Source: Bacteroidales bacterium (GTDB lineage Bacteria; Bacteroidota; Bacteroidia; Bacteroidales; FEN-979). Taken from it: a stretch of 64,000 nt of DNA. The position numbers and the translations under genes were made by a program. Below, one piece after another: positions 61,825 through 64,000 of this stretch (positions within the stretch are counted from its first letter, which is position 1; every line of letters starts with the position of its first letter). The DNA is taken from assembly GCA_030681475.1 (NCBI GenBank), contig JAUXWT010000035.1:68428-132427 (forward strand), read 5' to 3'. The notes beneath the pieces are model-generated. The model was not told where the DNA came from and ran no database searches. It was given only the letters and a program-made list of their open reading frames with translations.

Positions 61825-61858
61825 TCGTAAATCGTAAATCGTCCAATCGTAAATCGCC
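61825..61858. repeat. Heptamer array (TCGTAAA type)
   Basis: TCGTAAA, TCGTAAA, TCGTCCA, then after one base TCGTAAA and TCG. It lies between the pyrD stop and the T9SS gene start. Confidence 0.8.
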
Positions 61859-61861
61859 TTT

Positions 61862-62776
61862 TTATTCCGTCCTCAGCGCCCCAACCAGATCCCTTACCTC
61901 TTTGATCCTATGTCGTTCCATATATGTTTCGATTCCATCCACTATTTTAACAGAGACAGCGGGATCGATGAAATTTGCCGTGCCAACCTGGATGGCGGAT
62001 GCTCCTGCCAGCATGAACTCGATGGCATCGGTGGCATTCATGATACCTCCAAGACCGATAACGGGTACACTTACTGCTTTATGTACCTGCCAAACCATGC
62101 GCAAAGCGACCGGTTTGATGGCAGGGCCTGACAGACCGCCGGTTATGGTGGAGAGGACCGGCCGGCGGCGTTCGGCATCAATGGCCATTCCCAACAGCGT
62201 GTTGATGAGGGTGATCACATCGGCGCCACCGTCAACCACGGCTTTGGCGAGGTCGGTAATGCTGGTGACATTGGGGGAGAGTTTCACCATTAATACCTTC
62301 TTGTAAACTTTACGTACTTCGGCGGTGACTTCGGTAGCCATCTCCGGGACAGTGCCGAATGCCATTCCACCCAGTTTCACATTGGGACAGGAGATGTTCA
62401 GTTCGATGGCCGGAATGTTGTCCAGTTCATTGATCCGTTCTGCCACTTCGATGTATTCTTCAACTGTTGACCCTGAAACATTTACGATAATATGGGTGTT
62501 GAAATCCTTGATCCTGGGATAGATTTCTCGACAAAAATGGTCAACACCCTTGTTCTGCAAGCCAACTGAGTTCAACATCCCTGCCGGAGTCTCCGCCATG
62601 CGCGGATAGGCATTTCCATCGCGGTTTTTACCCGTGACTGCCTTGACAAAAATGCCGCCCAACCTTCCCAGGTCTATAAAATCAAGAAACTCATCGCCAT
62701 AGCCAAAAGTTCCCGATGCGGTGGTCACCGGGTTTTTGAAATGAAGGCCTGCGATATTGATGGAGAGATCTGGCAT
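61862..62776 (-). CDS. pyrD: Dihydroorotate dehydrogenase B (NAD+), catalytic subunit
   Basis: A 304-residue class 1B enzyme. Motifs are [18 protein letters not shown] at the N-terminus, [31 protein letters not shown] with the active-site Cys, and [30 protein letters not shown]. It oxidises dihydroorotate with FMN and passes electrons to PyrK, using NAD rather than quinone, typical of anaerobes and facultative organisms. pyrK lies upstream on the same strand, separated by a 100-base gap with repeat arrays. Confidence 0.96.
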   Translation of the reverse strand: MPDLSINIAGLHFKNPVTTASGTFGYGDEFLDFIDLGRLGGIFVKAVTGKNRDGNAYPRMAETPAGMLNSVGLQNKGVDHFCREIYPRIKDFNTHIIVNVSGSTVEEYIEVAERINELDNIPAIELNISCPNVKLGGMAFGTVPEMATEVTAEVRKVYKKVLMVKLSPNVTSITDLAKAVVDGGADVITLINTLLGMAIDAERRRPVLSTITGGLSGPAIKPVALRMVWQVHKAVSVPVIGLGGIMNATDAIEFMLAGASAIQVGTANFIDPAVSVKIVDGIETYMERHRIKEVRDLVGALRTE

Positions 62777-62783
62777 ATTTAAA

Positions 62784-62867
62784 TAGCGAAATGGTGAAAT
62801 AGCGAAATGGCGAAATGGCGAAATGGCGAAGTTACAAATTTGTAACTTGTAACTTGTAACTTGTAAT
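62784..62867. repeat. Composite array (TAGCGAAA octamers then TTGTAAC heptamers)
   Basis: Six octamers: TAGCGAAA, TGGTGAAA, TAGCGAAA, TGGCGAAA, TGGCGAAA, TGGCGAAG. They are followed by four heptamers from 62840: TTGTAAC, TTGTAAC, TTGTAAC, TTGTAAT. A short inverse (TTACAAA, 62832-62838) at the junction could pair with the first heptamer. It fills the pyrK-pyrD gap. Confidence 0.95.
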
Positions 62868-62875
62868 TTCTATTA

Positions 62876-63652
62876 TTACCATTTAAGTTTGTTAATATTA
62901 AAAACTGGTCCTTCAACACACACCCGTTCGTTTCCTTTGTCGGTGGGGGTGATGCAGCAAAGACATACGCCGAATCCGCAAGCCATTGTGTTTTCGAGGG
63001 AGACTTCACAGTCGGCATGGTGCATCCTTGCAATTTTTGCCACTGCTTTCATCATGGCATCGGGACCACAGCAATAGATTTTTTTAAACTGAATTTGTTC
63101 CCGCTGGAAAATGGAATGGTCGGTTACGAGTCCTTTTTCGCCCTCGGTCCCATCATCAGTAATCACCAGCGTTTTCCCGCACCGGGAATAATCTTCAATT
63201 TCTGAGACCTCCTCTTTGGTACGGAATCCAAGGAGGATGGTGGGATGAATATTGTTCTGGTTTAGAAATTTAGCCAGGAAAAGCAGCGGGGCCACACCGC
63301 ATCCGCCGCCAACGAGCAAGACATTTTTGGTGACCGGCAGGGAAAATGAATTTCCAAGGGGATAGATGAGGTTTAGCTCATCACCGGTTTTCAGTTCAGC
63401 AAGATGCCGCGTTCCCTCTCCTTTGATCTGGATCAGCAGCCGCAGGGTGTTTTTAATATAATCGACCGAATGAACGGAGAAGGGGCGGCGAAGAAATGTT
63501 GATGGGGAGTCTTTGACAAGCGCTTGTACAAACTGCCCCGGAAGGATCAAGGGAAATTTTTCAGGGGCCAGCAACTCAAGTATAAAATGACGTTTGTTCA
63601 AACGCACATTTTCAACCACCTTCAGATCCTGAACAACTTTTTTTAACTCCAT
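62876..63652 (-). CDS. pyrK: Dihydroorotate dehydrogenase electron-transfer subunit
   Basis: A 258-residue ferredoxin-reductase-like protein. The FAD-binding segment LRRPFSVHSV is near residue 54, NAD-binding GGGCGVAPLLFLAKFL near residue 114, and the 2Fe-2S cluster cysteines lie in ACGFGVCLCC and further on RVCVEGPVF. It carries electrons from PyrD to NAD. The gene is followed by the array at 62784 and then pyrD on the same strand, and a DUF5606 gene lies upstream. Confidence 0.95.
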   Translation of the reverse strand: MELKKVVQDLKVVENVRLNKRHFILELLAPEKFPLILPGQFVQALVKDSPSTFLRRPFSVHSVDYIKNTLRLLIQIKGEGTRHLAELKTGDELNLIYPLGNSFSLPVTKNVLLVGGGCGVAPLLFLAKFLNQNNIHPTILLGFRTKEEVSEIEDYSRCGKTLVITDDGTEGEKGLVTDHSIFQREQIQFKKIYCCGPDAMMKAVAKIARMHHADCEVSLENTMACGFGVCLCCITPTDKGNERVCVEGPVFNINKLKW

Positions 63653-63702
63653 GGATGACAGGAATTTATCCCCGGTGGCTGGTTGAATTTCATAGGGTGT
63701 TT

Positions 63703-64000
63703 TTAGTTTCCCGGTTCATCTGAGCCAGCCTCGGGCGTGGTGGGATCAGAAGGAGTTTCATCGGTTTCCGGTTCTGTGATCTCTTCTTTGAAATCGAGAA
63801 GTTCATGTTCCACCAGGGTGTTGTACCAGCTCACAATCTTTTTGATATCAGAAACATACACACGGTCACGGTCAAACTCGGGTACCATCTCGAGGAAGAA
63901 TTTCTTCAGGGTGTTGTTGTCCGATTTATGATCGATGGCAGGTTTTCCCTCCAGTTTTTCATGGAAAGCTTTAAATACATCTTTTAATGAAAGGTCGTCG
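63703..64000 (-). CDS. DUF5606 family protein, C-terminal part (cut by window edge)
   Basis: The frame is open from base 64000 to the stop at 63703, so about 99 residues are visible. The segments SLKDVFKAFHEKLEG, FDRDRVYVSDIKKIVSWYNT and LVEHELLDF match the conserved C-terminal half of DUF5606, a small Bacteroidota family of unknown function. The last 25 residues are acidic and rich in Pro and Thr. It lies upstream of pyrK on the same strand. The start is outside the window. Confidence 0.85.
   Translation of the reverse strand, partial: DDLSLKDVFKAFHEKLEGKPAIDHKSDNNTLKKFFLEMVPEFDRDRVYVSDIKKIVSWYNTLVEHELLDFKEEITEPETDETPSDPTTPEAGSDEPGN

Overview
The window looks like a chromosomal segment of a Bacteroidota (Bacteroidetes) bacterium, most likely in or near Bacteroidales. 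Support comes from proteins with type IX secretion (T9SS) C-terminal signals of type A and type B, -7 promoter boxes of the form TAnnTTTG, a SurA/PpiC trio, the block rsfS-ftsH-LUD-cdsA-psd, DUF4252 and DUF5606 proteins, and dihydroorotate dehydrogenase of the PyrDB/PyrK type, which fits an anaerobic or facultative life. I saw no rRNA, tRNA, CRISPR array, insertion sequence or prophage. Both ends cut genes: glyA on the left and a DUF5606 gene on the right.

Layout. 0-6.4 kb: start of glyA, two T9SS type B surface proteins, a lipoprotein, a broken small secreted gene and an orphan seven-heme NapC-like cytochrome. 6.5-17.5 kb: guaB, three periplasmic foldase-type genes, a MoxR ATPase joined to pstSCAB, and a GPP34 protein. 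17.5-25.6 kb: radical SAM protein, POT peptide transporter, an ECF sigma operon with DUF4252, and two outer-membrane barrel candidates. 25.6-34.6 kb: DUF2461, phospholipid synthesis (cdsA, psd), LUD, ftsH, rsfS, LOG and uvrA. 34.6-41.9 kb: lytic transglycosylase, rfbC, lpdA, miaA, a nucleotide-sugar dehydratase and gcvT. 42.1-47.1 kb: four secreted proteins of unknown function, ending in a modular leucine-rich repeat protein split by a frameshift. 47.1-54.7 kb: a ComB-like phosphatase, dipeptidyl peptidase III, an M23 peptidase, guaA and a LysM/periplasmic-binding protein. 54.7-64 kb: universal stress protein, two glycosyltransferases, murB, a large T9SS type A beta-propeller protein, pyrD, pyrK and DUF5606.

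The most unusual signal is a set of short tandem arrays with a strict 7- or 8-base period. They sit mainly between co-directional genes from about 35.6 to 62.9 kb, with one more near 18.45 kb. The same unit words recur far apart (GGTAACAG, CTTGTCCA, TAGCGAAA, ACGTGAC). Some arrays supply start or stop codons, and two lie in frame inside coding regions (murB and a glycosyltransferase). In murB every third octamer carries a variant that avoids the stop codon an uninterrupted array would create. A separate 9-base array encodes the signal-peptide core of the T9SS type A protein. Two long imperfect inverted repeats (22.4 and 43.6 kb) form another class of intergenic element.

All functional calls are from reading translated sequence and recalling families; no database search was run.
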